Positions 8,785 through 18,080 are shown, counted from the first letter of the stretch. The stretch: 64,000 nucleotides of DNA from JAJDYQ01 sp942491945 (GCA_942491945.1 CALODD010000087.1:1-64000), one strand, 5' to 3'. A program made the numbers and translations. Notes: generated by a model not told the origin, from the sequence alone.

Positions 8785-9357
8785 ATGCCAGCACCTAAAA
8801 AAATAGAATTACCTAAACGTAAGCGCAATGCGGATTGCGGCTTTTGCTGGGGCAATTTTATTTTTGGTATTGTCATCGGTGTGCTGTGCACATGGCTCAT
8901 CATGAGTGACACAATAGATTTCAATCAACTCTTCGAAGATAAACCGACTATTCCATTCGTTGATAAAACACAGCCAACGAAAGAAGATGATAAAAATACC
9001 ATCCTCGACAACTTGCCTATTGAGTTCTATAAACTGTTACCTAGCCGCGAAGAACAAATACCGGATCATGTTATCAGTCAGAAGGTTCGTGAGGGCACTG
9101 AGAAGGCACCAACCGAAGCCGCCGTACACTATCGACTACAGGCAGGCTCTTTTCAGAAACTGGAAGATGCAGATCGCCGACGCGCAAGTATTTTGATACT
9201 CGGCCTTGAAACTCAGATTGAAAAAGTCACGCATGGCGGTAAAACCTGGCACCGCGTTATGCTTGGGCCATTTGAATCACTACGACATCTGGATATCGCT
9301 AAGCGCCGCTTGAAAGAAAATCGTATTGACTCCATAACGCTCAAGTTAAAAAACTAG
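8785..9357 (+). CDS. SPOR-domain cell-division protein, FtsN-like
   Basis: 190 residues: a short basic cytoplasmic tail (KKIELPKRKRNAD), one membrane helix at about 30-50 (FCWGNFIFGIVIGVLCTWLIM), a charged linker, and a C-terminal SPOR domain from about 110 (YRLQAGSFQKLEDADRRRASILILG...HRVMLGPFESLRHLDIAKRRL). SPOR domains bind denuded peptidoglycan glycan at the septum. Position right after argS is where FtsN or a paralogue lies in many gammaproteobacteria. It is shorter than E. coli FtsN, as is common outside enterics. Confidence 0.85.
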   Translation: MPAPKKIELPKRKRNADCGFCWGNFIFGIVIGVLCTWLIMSDTIDFNQLFEDKPTIPFVDKTQPTKEDDKNTILDNLPIEFYKLLPSREEQIPDHVISQKVREGTEKAPTEAAVHYRLQAGSFQKLEDADRRRASILILGLETQIEKVTHGGKTWHRVMLGPFESLRHLDIAKRRLKENRIDSITLKLKN

Positions 9358-9425
9358 ATTCACTATTCTTGATTTTCATTGCATCAACGCCATATCGAAC
9401 ATAGTTTTATTGTGAGGTTTCAAAC

Positions 9426-10319
9426 ATGTTAAGAATTGCGCTTTTTCTGGGCACCAACATCGCCATCATGCTCATTCTGAGCATCACCTTTAGCCTGCTA
9501 GGTATCGATGGCTTGCTGCAACAAAACGGCGTCGATCTCGATCTGAATGCGCTGCTTGTTTATTCCGCAGTGATTGGTTTTTCTGGCTCCATCATTTCAC
9601 TCTTCATGTCGAAGTGGATGGCAAAGAAAAGTATGGGCGTGCAACTGATCGATAACCCAACAAATGAAACTGAGCGCTGGATTCAGGAAACTGTTCGTTT
9701 CCAGGCTGATCGTGCTGGCATCAAAATGCCTGACGTTGGTATTTTTAATCACCAGTCACCGAATGCCTTTGCTACAGGCTGGAACAAGAACGATGCACTG
9801 GTCGCAGTCAGTACCGGCTTAATGCAGCATATGACCCGAGATGAAGTCGAGGCAGTACTTGCACATGAGGTCAGCCATGTAGCCAATGGCGACATGGTTA
9901 CACTGGCGCTAATTCAAGGCGTGGTGAACACCTTTGTTGTTTTCTTTTCTCGCGTCATCGGCCATATTGTAGATCGGGTTGTTTTCAAGGTTGAACGTGG
10001 CCATGGCCCAGCCTTCTGGATCGTTTCACTCGCAGCACAGTTTATTCTTGGCATACTCGCATCAGCCATCGTTATGTGGTTTTCCCGCTGGCGTGAATAT
10101 CGCGCAGATGCAGGTGGCGCCAATCTCGCTGGAAGACAGAAAATGATTGCGGCATTAAAACGATTACAGGCAGCACATGATGCGCCGCCTCTACCAGAAG
10201 AAATGGCAGCTCAGGCAATCAACGCCGGCACAGTACAGGCGATGTTTTCCAGCCACCCACCACTTGAAGAACGTATTGCTGCTTTAGAAGCGATGCAAGA
10301 TCAACCCACTGTCTACTAA
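9426..10319 (+). CDS. htpX: HtpX, membrane zinc metalloprotease
   Basis: 297 residues. M48B family protease for quality control of inner-membrane proteins. Two N-terminal membrane helices (residues 4-25 and 40-60), the zinc motif HEVSHVANGD (HExxH, near residue 145), two further hydrophobic segments, and the third ligand Glu in SRWREYRADAGGA. A Shine-Dalgarno-like TGAGG precedes the ATG. Full length and intact. Confidence 0.95.
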   Translation: MLRIALFLGTNIAIMLILSITFSLLGIDGLLQQNGVDLDLNALLVYSAVIGFSGSIISLFMSKWMAKKSMGVQLIDNPTNETERWIQETVRFQADRAGIKMPDVGIFNHQSPNAFATGWNKNDALVAVSTGLMQHMTRDEVEAVLAHEVSHVANGDMVTLALIQGVVNTFVVFFSRVIGHIVDRVVFKVERGHGPAFWIVSLAAQFILGILASAIVMWFSRWREYRADAGGANLAGRQKMIAALKRLQAAHDAPPLPEEMAAQAINAGTVQAMFSSHPPLEERIAALEAMQDQPTVY

Positions 10320-10340
10320 TTAATCTATAAGGGGATCACT

Positions 10341-10577
10341 ATGACAGAACCAGTTGTTGCACAAAACTCACCCTATGAAGTTGAACTCGAAGCCGGTACT
10401 TACTGGTGGTGTGCCTGTGGTAAATCGAAAAACCAGCCATTCTGTGATGGTTCACATCAGGGTACGGATATCTCACCTGTTGAGATGAAAGTTGAAGAAA
10501 AAGGCACCTACTGGCTATGTGGCTGTAAAGCGACTAAACATGCACCGCATTGCGATGGGGCTCATAACGATCTTTAA
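10341..10577 (+). CDS. CDGSH-type iron-sulfur protein, tandem domain
   Basis: 78 residues holding two CDGSH zinc-finger-like domains: WWCACGKSKNQPFCDGSH and WLCGCKATKHAPHCDGAH. Each binds a [2Fe-2S] cluster through three Cys and one His; both ligand sets are complete. Soluble and cytoplasmic. AAGGGG lies 10 bases before the ATG. It sits 21 bp after htpX and may be co-transcribed; a terminator follows. Confidence 0.9.
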   Translation: MTEPVVAQNSPYEVELEAGTYWWCACGKSKNQPFCDGSHQGTDISPVEMKVEEKGTYWLCGCKATKHAPHCDGAHNDL

Positions 10578-10582
10578 CATAG

Positions 10583-10607
10583 AAAAGCCTGCATTACGCA
10601 GGCTTTT
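10583..10607. terminator. Bidirectional intrinsic terminator
   Basis: Stem AAAAGCCTGC / GCAGGCTTTT with a 5-base loop and T run, between the CDGSH gene and the convergent receiver-kinase gene, serving both strands. Confidence 0.9.
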
Positions 10608-11978
10608 TTATTTCACTAACTGCTTTAGTCGAGCCAGTGCCTCTGCTGCATTCTGTGGCCGATTATCAGGTAGCTTGTGTAACATTTCCTGCAGTAGCTT
10701 ATTCATAGGGTGTGCTGCATTCGCTAACGACTTTACTGGCTCCGCAGCATGCGCAAACATTATGTCCTGATCAGAACCTTCAGAGAATAACGGTTCTCCT
10801 GCAAACAGTTCATAACCAATCAGACCCGCAAGATAGACATCACTGCGCTGGTCAGTAGGATGCTTTTGAACATTCTCAGGTGTTGTATAAACCGGTGTCG
10901 AAAAAGGCAATGGCCACTCCCCAACGATATCAGAGAGCGCATGCAAGCTATTCAATAAACCGATCTGAGTTAACACCAATGTCTTTTCGTCTCTGAGCAT
11001 CAACTGTCTCGGTACGATCTGATGTAATTCGATTCCAAGCTCATGGAGTACAGACATGCCTTCAAGCAACTGTCTGAAATAATGTAATGCATAGGCATCA
11101 CTTAATTTACCTTCTTTAAGTTTATCTTCTAGTGTCTTACCTCGTAGAAATTCTAGTGCGACAATCATTCGATCATCTATCACTTCAAAATTTAATAATC
11201 GAATGATATTTGGATGTTTACGCTGAGAGATCGTTTTGAAATTGTTAGCGAAGGACTCCGGTATTGCCTTTTCACCAACCCTGACCCGATTGATTATTTT
11301 CAGCGCAATCGGCGCCTTAATTCCTTGCAAAAAAGCTCTAAATGTCGAGGCAGTGCTATCTTCTCCGAGAAAGCTATCAATATGATAGCGACCCATAGAT
11401 GCATTACCTGAAAGAATCTCATCCATAGTAAATGGCCACTGCTTATGGCCTTGTAACATCTCTAGCGCTAGCGCAGCCTCTGCTTCCGCCTCGCGTGCTT
11501 TGCGCTCTCGCATTTCAAGTAATGTCTCGCCTTCGTGTGGCGCATCTTCGTCTGGTCGTTTTATCTCAGTGGCATCCTTTTTTGCAGCAGGACCCAGAAC
11601 AGTTGATACATCTTCCATCAACTGGTGCATATCCATATTTTTCTTAAGATAAAAGTTAATCGCACCCTGTTTTATCGTGCGAACGATCTGCTGTATATCC
11701 TCTGGACCCGGAGCGACGATAGAACTTAAGACGATAAAAGCAGGAACCTTATTGGCGTTATCGACAACCGTTTTCATCCAGGGCAATGTACTTTGCCCGG
11801 CAACAACATTATTCATAATAATCGCGGCGTACAATTGCAGATTTGGCACTGCATTAATATCAGCTGATACGGCTTTATCGTGTTCTGCAATGCCAATATC
11901 AGGATAGATTCTCTTGATTAGATGACCAATAACACGACGATGCTCAGCGTCATCATCTAATATTAATACTGCGGCCAT
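10608..11978 (-). CDS. Receiver domain plus pseudokinase protein
   Basis: 456 residues. Residues 1-125 are a response-regulator receiver fold (VLILDDD, PAFIVLSS, INFYLKK), but the phospho-acceptor Asp is Asn56 in AAIIMNN and the conserved Thr/Ser position is SS. After a Glu/Ala-rich coiled linker (about 135-180), residues 195-456 form a Ser/Thr-kinase-like domain: YHIDSFLGED glycine loop, Lys227 in ALKII, LLEGMSVLHELG, TTPEN and SDVYLAGLIGYELFAGEPLF. The catalytic HRDLKPxN is HQIVPRQL (319-326) and DFG is QIG (338-340), so both catalytic and metal-binding Asp are missing. It is therefore predicted to be a pseudokinase coupled to a pseudo-receiver. Cytoplasmic, monocistronic. Partner unknown. 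Confidence 0.8.
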   Translation of the reverse strand: MAAVLILDDDAEHRRVIGHLIKRIYPDIGIAEHDKAVSADINAVPNLQLYAAIIMNNVVAGQSTLPWMKTVVDNANKVPAFIVLSSIVAPGPEDIQQIVRTIKQGAINFYLKKNMDMHQLMEDVSTVLGPAAKKDATEIKRPDEDAPHEGETLLEMRERKAREAEAEAALALEMLQGHKQWPFTMDEILSGNASMGRYHIDSFLGEDSTASTFRAFLQGIKAPIALKIINRVRVGEKAIPESFANNFKTISQRKHPNIIRLLNFEVIDDRMIVALEFLRGKTLEDKLKEGKLSDAYALHYFRQLLEGMSVLHELGIELHQIVPRQLMLRDEKTLVLTQIGLLNSLHALSDIVGEWPLPFSTPVYTTPENVQKHPTDQRSDVYLAGLIGYELFAGEPLFSEGSDQDIMFAHAAEPVKSLANAAHPMNKLLQEMLHKLPDNRPQNAAEALARLKQLVK

Positions 11979-12185
11979 ACCTTCGCTCCCGTGTTCACTC
12001 GAAAAGATTCGCTAGAATCAATCTCGTGTCATGTACAAATCATTCAAACTATCATACCCCTCTACTTATAAGGTTTAAATAGATAACATAGGTAAGAACA
12101 TCGCTATTAGCTGATCTGTTTAGTCGCATCATGACAAGAATTATCGTTTATTATAGTTCTTGGTTCTTTACCTCGGCTAAGGCAC

Positions 12186-13502
12186 ATGCGTCATATTATC
12201 TCTCTTATTGTTTTACTTGTTCTCAGCTACCCGACCCATGCTGATGACAAATCATTAATCTCCGGTACTCAGTTACTCAAAGAGATTAACCAGAACATTC
12301 ACAATATCGATACCGCTGAATTACAGGCACAGCTTAAGAAAAATCCGATGACAGTACTTATCGATGTGCGCACTGATAGAGAGATTTTGTTACGTGGCGG
12401 CACCATTGATGCACCATTAAATACCCTGATTCCGCGCGGCTGGCTGGAAACACGTATCAGTGAATACGTTACAGATAAAGATACGCCTATCGTTGTGTAT
12501 TGCGGTACCAATATTCGTAGCCCGTTTGCTACACGGACTTTAATGGATATAGGCTACAGCAACGTTAAAAATTATAGCGATGGCTTTTTTGTCTGGCAGA
12601 AAGCCGGTCTGCCTGTTGATATTCCCGATCAGGAACTCGGCTCTTTTCTTTACAGCAAGCCCATCAAAATCGCTGATGGTGTCTGGTCAGCCATTGGTGC
12701 TACGGCTGCACCGAGCTATGCCAATTCAGGACATAACAATAATCTTTCTTTTATCGTCACTAGCGAAGGCGTAGTCGTCATCAATGCTGGCGACAACTAT
12801 CTACTCGCTAGGTCACTGCATGACGAAATCAAGAAGATCTCAGACCAGCCTGTTAAATACGTCGTTCTGGAAAATGAACAGGGACATGCTGCATTAGGCT
12901 CTAATTACTGGAAAGAACAGGGTGTCCCTATTATTGCCCACATTGATGCCGATACCGTTATTCGTCAACATGCCGAACGTATGCTTAATCGAATGAAAGG
13001 ATATGCTCGTGACAAGGCATGGAAAACCGAAGTCGCTTACCCCGATAACACATTTACCGATGAATTGGTCTTAGAACTGGGAGGGCAACGCATCGAATTG
13101 CTTTACATGGGCCCAGCCCATGGACCGGGTGACATCGTTGTCTGGATGCCGCAAAAGAAACTCGCCATTGCTGGTGATATGGCGTTTCATGAGCGCATGC
13201 TGCCAATCTTTGAATACACTGATACAGAAGGTTGGTTAGAGACCTGGAAAAAATTTGCCGCGCTCAATGCAGAAATAGTCTTACCCGGCCATGGCAGCCC
13301 GACCACGATGGAGCATGTCACAAGAACGACTATCGACTACCTTAAATTTATGCGTCAGGAAGTGGGTAAAATTATCGATGAAGGTGGTGAGTTAACTGAT
13401 GTCTATCGAATCGATCAATCACAGTTTGCCCACCTTAATACTTATGATCGTCTGGCAAAACTCAATGCCAGCACGCTGTACCGTTTAATGGAATTTGAAT
13501 AA
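12186..13502 (+). CDS. Periplasmic rhodanese plus metallo-beta-lactamase-fold protein
   Basis: 438 residues. Signal peptide ending PTHA (about 19). A rhodanese domain follows (residues 45-145) with LIDVRTDREI and the active-site Cys in VVYCGTNIRSP. The second domain (about 160-400) is a metallo-beta-lactamase fold like those of SoxH and quinoprotein-relay-associated hydrolases: LSFIVTSEGVVVINAGDN, LLYMGPAHGPGDIVVWMP, GDMAFHERMLP and LPGHGSP. The usual HxHxDH metal motif reads ENEQGH, so three of its four metal-binding positions are altered. It may bind one metal, bind it differently, or act as a binding protein. Fusion with rhodanese suggests sulfane-sulfur or persulfide chemistry in the periplasm. 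Confidence 0.8.
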   Translation: MRHIISLIVLLVLSYPTHADDKSLISGTQLLKEINQNIHNIDTAELQAQLKKNPMTVLIDVRTDREILLRGGTIDAPLNTLIPRGWLETRISEYVTDKDTPIVVYCGTNIRSPFATRTLMDIGYSNVKNYSDGFFVWQKAGLPVDIPDQELGSFLYSKPIKIADGVWSAIGATAAPSYANSGHNNNLSFIVTSEGVVVINAGDNYLLARSLHDEIKKISDQPVKYVVLENEQGHAALGSNYWKEQGVPIIAHIDADTVIRQHAERMLNRMKGYARDKAWKTEVAYPDNTFTDELVLELGGQRIELLYMGPAHGPGDIVVWMPQKKLAIAGDMAFHERMLPIFEYTDTEGWLETWKKFAALNAEIVLPGHGSPTTMEHVTRTTIDYLKFMRQEVGKIIDEGGELTDVYRIDQSQFAHLNTYDRLAKLNASTLYRLMEFE

Positions 13503-13509
13503 ATTTCAA

Positions 13510-14109
13510 TTAACTCTCAGGCCTCAAATCATTCGTTGTGTTGATATTACTAAACCACTCAGAGTGACCGGAAAAATCAACCGCAATCGTGTATTGATTC
13601 AACACCCATTCTCTAACTTTACGTTCACCCGATTTTAGAAACAGATCAATACTGTTTCCCATAACTGTTTTCATTAACATGATAACAGGTTGAATCTGAC
13701 CATCGACTTCGGCAACCGCGATTTCTGCACGGTGTTCCTGTTGTGCAAAGAATAACTGAGGGAGTATCTCTGTATGTATGTCCGGTGTATCACACGGAAC
13801 TACCAGAGTATTCGGAGTCGATACTTTCTCAATTGCGGATTTTATACCGAGCAGAGGCCCACCATAATCGTCACTTTCATCGGCAATAACGGGATAACCA
13901 AAGTCCTGATATAAACCGATATTACGATTTGCACTTATGACAATGTGATCCAGTGATTCCTCCAGAGTCTCCAGTACACTTTGCACCATAGGCTGGCCTT
14001 TATAATTGACAAGCCCTTTATCCTGGCCACCCATGCGACTACCTTTGCCACCCGCCAGTATCAGGCCGGTTACATTCTCGCGTATATCAGGCAGTGTTGA
14101 CTTGCTCAT
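13510..14109 (-). CDS. mobA: MobA, molybdenum cofactor guanylyltransferase
   Basis: 199 residues from MSKSTLPDIRENV. Attaches GMP to molybdopterin to make the guanine dinucleotide cofactor used by nitrate reductases such as the NasA encoded at 25 kb. The nucleotide-binding motif is GLILAGGKGSRMGGQDKGL and the metal-binding region is VPCDTPD. The ATG at 14109 overlaps the moaE end by 23 bp; a longer in-frame start at 14178 would overlap far more and lacks family residues. Last gene of the minus-strand moa operon. Confidence 0.92.
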   Translation of the reverse strand: MSKSTLPDIRENVTGLILAGGKGSRMGGQDKGLVNYKGQPMVQSVLETLEESLDHIVISANRNIGLYQDFGYPVIADESDDYGGPLLGIKSAIEKVSTPNTLVVPCDTPDIHTEILPQLFFAQQEHRAEIAVAEVDGQIQPVIMLMKTVMGNSIDLFLKSGERKVREWVLNQYTIAVDFSGHSEWFSNINTTNDLRPES

Positions 14110-14554
14110 GATTCCACCGTTCAAATGCCTGCTGATCACTCTGCCTTGCCTCGACCCAGTGATCTCCGTCGTTACCATGCTCTTTCTTCCAGAACGGGGC
14201 CTCTGTCTTTAGACGATCCATGATGTATTGTGCGGCCTCGAAAGCCTCGCGTCGGTGAACCGCCGATGTGATCACTGCGACTATTGGCTCATGCGCATTC
14301 AGCCTTCCAACACGATGAACAATCGTTGTATGTAATAAAGACCATCGCTCTGTCGCCTTATCAGAAATTGTCTCGAGGGTTTTTTCTGTCATACCCGGAT
14401 AGTGCTCTAACGTCATCGCAACACTATCCGTGGATTCACCAAACTCTCTCACCAGACCTGTAAAACTCACCATTGCGCCGGAGTCCCCACTCTCCTGTCT
14501 GGCGATCTTCAATAACAGGCCAATATCAAAATTCGCTTCCTGAATACTAATCAT
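14087..14554 (-). CDS. moaE: MoaE, molybdopterin synthase large subunit
   Basis: 155 residues. With MoaD it inserts the two dithiolene sulfurs into cyclic pyranopterin monophosphate. Conserved elements are DSGAMVSFTGLVR, LEHYPGM, VHRVGRL, HRREAFEAAQYIMDRLKTEAPFWKKE with the active-site lysines. Full length. It starts 1 bp after the moaD stop. Confidence 0.95.
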   Translation of the reverse strand: MISIQEANFDIGLLLKIARQESGDSGAMVSFTGLVREFGESTDSVAMTLEHYPGMTEKTLETISDKATERWSLLHTTIVHRVGRLNAHEPIVAVITSAVHRREAFEAAQYIMDRLKTEAPFWKKEHGNDGDHWVEARQSDQQAFERWNHEQVNTA

Positions 14555-14555
14555 A

Positions 14556-14822
14556 TTATCCGCCAGTTACGGGAGGAAAGAATGCCAGTTCATCACCAGC
14601 GCTTAAATTTATGTCATCTTTTACCATCGTATGATTAATCGCGCTGAGTAACGCTGAGCCCGGAGCAAAGCGTTCTCTCCAGCCCGCGCCGCGTTCCGCC
14701 AGGCGTTGTCGAATATTACCAACAGTCGCTCCTTCAGCATCAAGGACAAACGTTTCTTCACCGACACCCAGTTGTTCTCGCAACGATGCGAAATACAAAA
14801 TTGTGATTGTTTTATCCAGCAT
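14556..14822 (-). CDS. moaD: MoaD, molybdopterin synthase sulfur-carrier subunit
   Basis: 88 residues, ubiquitin-like beta-grasp protein ending in the Gly-Gly (FPPVTGG) that is thiocarboxylated to carry sulfur. I start it at 14822 (MLDKTITILYFASLREQLG), which aligns with the family and overlaps moaC by 11 bp; the in-frame ATG at 14870 would overlap moaC by 59 bp. Confidence 0.93.
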   Translation of the reverse strand: MLDKTITILYFASLREQLGVGEETFVLDAEGATVGNIRQRLAERGAGWRERFAPGSALLSAINHTMVKDDINLSAGDELAFFPPVTGG

Positions 14823-15300
14823 GATATTCCCCGCTCTTGCCGCCAGACTTATACAGCAGGCGTACTTCATTAATATTGATTCCTTTATCTACGGCCTTGC
14901 ACATATCGTAAATTGTTAGCGCTGCAATGCTTGCAGCAGTTAAAGCCTCCATTTCAACCCCGGTCTTACCATCGAGCTTACACATCGCCTCGATGTGCAC
15001 ACATGAACTTGACTCATCTACAATGAGCTGCACGTCGATTTTTGTCAGCATTAATGGATGGCATAGCGGAATTAAATTTGGACATTGTTTTGCGGCCTGA
15101 ATACCTGCAATTTTTGCAATTGACAGTACATCACCTTTCTTATGATTACCTTCCATAATCATTTGTAAAGTCTCGGCCTGCATATCGACACGAGCACCAG
15201 CGACAGCAGTACGAGACGTTATGTTTTTATCGGAGACATCAACCATACTCGCATTACCGTCTGCATCGATGTGCGTTAGCGAATCCACTTTATCACTCAT
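14812..15300 (-). CDS. moaC: MoaC, cyclic pyranopterin monophosphate synthase
   Basis: 162 residues. Converts the MoaA product into cyclic pyranopterin monophosphate. Conserved motifs: MVDVSDK, AGIQAAKQCPNLIPLCHPL, KTGVEMEALTAASIAALTIYDMCKA and the C-terminal LLYKSGGKSG. Overlaps moeA by 4 bp, so translation is coupled. Confidence 0.96.
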   Translation of the reverse strand: MSDKVDSLTHIDADGNASMVDVSDKNITSRTAVAGARVDMQAETLQMIMEGNHKKGDVLSIAKIAGIQAAKQCPNLIPLCHPLMLTKIDVQLIVDESSSCVHIEAMCKLDGKTGVEMEALTAASIAALTIYDMCKAVDKGININEVRLLYKSGGKSGEYHAG

Positions 15301-16535
15301 AACAAACTCTCAAAACACCAGTACTTAACGGTATCGCCTTCATTCACCGTTTGACCTTCCAGTATTTCGACCAGGCCATCTGCCCAGCTGGTTGAACTCA
15401 ACACACCTGAACCCTGATGCGGATAGATCTTTGCAACAGGGTTCCCATTGTCTTGTAGTAACTGTGCACGCACATACTCGCGACGTTTACCGGATTTGAG
15501 CCATTCAAAACCCGCTTTGACTTGCATTGGGGCTGGCGGCACATAGTCACGTCCCTGCATTAACTTGATATACGGGGCAACCAGCCAGCAGAACGTAACA
15601 AAAACAGATACCGGGTTACCCGGTAGTCCAATAAATGGCGTTCCATCCACGTGACCATAGGCTACAGGCTTACCGGGTTTGATCGCCATGCGCCACATCG
15701 TCAGTTCACCTAACTCTTGCAGTGCGACTCGCACATAGTCCTCTTCACCGACTGATACTCCGCCACTAGAAAGGATAAGATCCGCATTTTTAGCAGCATG
15801 ACTTAACGCTTTCTTTGTCGCGTCAATATCATCAGGGACATGCGGCAATGTCACCACTTCACAATTCAGTGATTGCAGTAACCCGGTAAACGTAAATAAA
15901 TTCGAGTTATATATTTGTCCCGGTTGTAATGATTCTCCGGGCCTGACTAATTCATCACCTGTAATAAATATCGCGACTTTAAGTCGCTTATAAACTGACA
16001 CTTGCGGTATACCTATTGACGCTATTAAACCCAGTTCCTGTGCGCGTAATATTTTACCCGCCTTAATAATTATTTCGCCCTTCTGTATATCTTCACCTGC
16101 GCGCCGGATGTTCTCACCAACGGCTACAGTGTTATTAAATATGGCCTGTCCATCGGCTTCAGTCACCTGCTCCTGCATAACCACCGCATCAGCATTTACC
16201 GGAACAGGTGCGCCAGTAAATATCCGTGCTGCAGTTCCCGGTTCAAGTGGGGCACCTACTGACCCAGCAGGAATACGCTGACTAATCGGTAAAGTACTTA
16301 CACCCTCATTTAAATCCACAGTGCGGACGGCATAGCCGTCCATTGCACTGTTATCTGCGGGAGGAACAGAAAGGGAGGAAATAACTGGCTTCGCCAGAAC
16401 ACGATTTAGTGCATCATCAAGTAGAATCGTTTCGGTTTGTTTGACAGGTATAACGCTATCTAACAGTCGCAGCATAGCTTCATCAACAGATAGCAGCGAC
16501 GGTTGGCCGAGATCACAATCGAGTGCGCGATTCAT
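15297..16535 (-). CDS. moeA: MoeA, molybdopterin molybdenumtransferase
   Basis: 412 residues, usual length. Inserts molybdate into adenylylated molybdopterin. Seen: PPADNSAMDGYAVR, IFTGAPVPVNADAVVMQE, GGVSVGEEDYV (the MPT-binding GGVSxG loop), MAIKPGKPVAYG and GLPGNPVSVFVTF. Starts 2 bp after the moaB stop. In most enterics moeA is unlinked to moa; here the whole pathway is in one operon. Confidence 0.95.
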   Translation of the reverse strand: MNRALDCDLGQPSLLSVDEAMLRLLDSVIPVKQTETILLDDALNRVLAKPVISSLSVPPADNSAMDGYAVRTVDLNEGVSTLPISQRIPAGSVGAPLEPGTAARIFTGAPVPVNADAVVMQEQVTEADGQAIFNNTVAVGENIRRAGEDIQKGEIIIKAGKILRAQELGLIASIGIPQVSVYKRLKVAIFITGDELVRPGESLQPGQIYNSNLFTFTGLLQSLNCEVVTLPHVPDDIDATKKALSHAAKNADLILSSGGVSVGEEDYVRVALQELGELTMWRMAIKPGKPVAYGHVDGTPFIGLPGNPVSVFVTFCWLVAPYIKLMQGRDYVPPAPMQVKAGFEWLKSGKRREYVRAQLLQDNGNPVAKIYPHQGSGVLSSTSWADGLVEILEGQTVNEGDTVKYWCFESLL

Positions 16536-16537
16536 GA

Positions 16538-17059
16538 TCAGACTTCCTTTAGTCTCGGCATTATCTCAACCAGATTACATGGGCCATGATTGACATCCAG
16601 CTGATAGCGGATGATTTCATCCCAGCCATCTTTGCAGGCACCCGGTGAACCCGGCAGGCAAAAAATGACCGTACCGTTGGCTATACCGGCTAATGCGCGC
16701 GACTGCATGGTTGATGTCTTAATAAATTGATATGAAATTGAACGAAATAGCTCACCAAAACCATCAATCGTCTTATCAAATAAAACCGAGAATGCTTCCG
16801 GTGTAACATCACGTCCCGTTAAGCCTGTACCACCGGTACTCAAGATCACCTGCACATCATCATCGGCGATCCATTTAGAGGCCAAAGCTCTGATTTCATA
16901 TTTGTTATCAGGCACGATGATTTTCTTAACCAGCACATGACCTGATTCAACAATACGGTTAACCAGTGTTTCGCCCGCTGTATCATCCTCTTCTGTACGT
17001 GTATCAGAAATTGTCATTACAGCGATTCTAAGTTTCACAAATGGTTTGTCTTCGCTCAT
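16538..17059 (-). CDS. moaB: MoaB-type molybdopterin adenylyltransferase
   Basis: 173 residues from MSEDKPFVKLRIAVMTISDTR. The MoaB/Mog fold motif ILSTGGTGLTGRDVTPEA binds molybdopterin; FCLPGSPGACKDGWDEII follows. It activates molybdopterin by adenylylation before MoeA acts. A longer in-frame ATG at 17119 would overlap moaA by 59 bp and lacks family residues, so 17059, 1 bp beyond the moaA stop, is chosen. Confidence 0.92.
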   Translation of the reverse strand: MSEDKPFVKLRIAVMTISDTRTEEDDTAGETLVNRIVESGHVLVKKIIVPDNKYEIRALASKWIADDDVQVILSTGGTGLTGRDVTPEAFSVLFDKTIDGFGELFRSISYQFIKTSTMQSRALAGIANGTVIFCLPGSPGACKDGWDEIIRYQLDVNHGPCNLVEIMPRLKEV

Positions 17060-17060
17060 A

Positions 17061-18080
17061 TCAACCTCCTGTCGAAGCCATAAAGCGCACGATCTGTTGT
17101 GGCTTTTCATTAAACTCATGGCGTTCCGGTTTTTGATAAACCGCCTGTTGAATCAAGGTCTGTAATTCTTCATCACTCACGCCATCACGAATCGGAGTAC
17201 GTAAATCAATCGCATCATTCTGGCCCAGGCATAAATGCAATTGACCATCGGCAGACAGGCGAACCCGGTTACAGCTTTCACAAAAATGTTGTGACATCGG
17301 TGTGATAAACCCAATTTTCAGATCGGTTCCAACCACTTGAACATAACGTGCAGGCCCACCACCGGACATGACTGCAGGTATCAATTCATAACGCTGCGCC
17401 AGTCTCTTACGAATTGTTTGTAAAGAAATATATTGAGAACTCGCTGATACGCCAGGACTTCCTATTGGCATTGTCTCGATCAAGCGCAGGGTAAAATTTT
17501 GCTTAATACAGTAGTCGACCATGGTCTCTACCTCATGATCGTTTACACCTTTCATCACAACCATATTAATTTTGACTGGATCAAACTCGGCTGCCTTTGC
17601 CGCATCCAGACCATGTAGTACCCGTGATAACTTGCCGCGCGTAATCAACTTGAAAACTTGTTCGCTCAAACTGTCCAGACTGACATTCAGACGAGCCACG
17701 CCGGCTGCTCTCAAAGCCTGTGCATGTTTTACTAATTGCACCGCATTGGTGCTCAATGAAAGATCGCTTATCCCAGGTATTGAGCTCAAGCCAGCTGCGA
17801 GTTCCGAAACTCCTCTACGAGTCAGTGGCTCACCACCCGTTATCCGGACACGTGACACGCCCAGTGAACTAAACGCACTCGCCACACGTTCGATTTCAGT
17901 AAAACTCAACCATTCCGCAGGTTCAGAGAAATCTTTGAAGTGTTCGGGCAGGCAATACTGACAACGCAAATCACAGCGATCAGTTACCGATAAGCGTAGG
18001 TAGCTAATGCCCCGATCAAAACGATCAACGAGGGAAGGCGCGCCCTCGACTGTTGCATGTACTGATGTATGTCCATCCAT
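17061..18080 (-). CDS. moaA: MoaA, GTP 3',8-cyclase (radical SAM)
   Basis: 339 residues. First step of molybdopterin synthesis. The radical-SAM cluster motif is CDLRCQYC (near residues 36-43), the SAM-binding GGEPL follows, and the C-terminal second [4Fe-4S] site is CESCNRVRLSADGQLHLCLG. The C-terminus ends in Gly-Gly, which is needed for GTP activation. The start is ATG 18080; no other start codon lies between it and the conserved LVDRFDRGISYLRLSVTDRC. That start sits inside a perfect inverted repeat, and no good Shine-Dalgarno precedes it. Confidence 0.96.
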   Translation of the reverse strand: MDGHTSVHATVEGAPSLVDRFDRGISYLRLSVTDRCDLRCQYCLPEHFKDFSEPAEWLSFTEIERVASAFSSLGVSRVRITGGEPLTRRGVSELAAGLSSIPGISDLSLSTNAVQLVKHAQALRAAGVARLNVSLDSLSEQVFKLITRGKLSRVLHGLDAAKAAEFDPVKINMVVMKGVNDHEVETMVDYCIKQNFTLRLIETMPIGSPGVSASSQYISLQTIRKRLAQRYELIPAVMSGGGPARYVQVVGTDLKIGFITPMSQHFCESCNRVRLSADGQLHLCLGQNDAIDLRTPIRDGVSDEELQTLIQQAVYQKPERHEFNEKPQQIVRFMASTGG

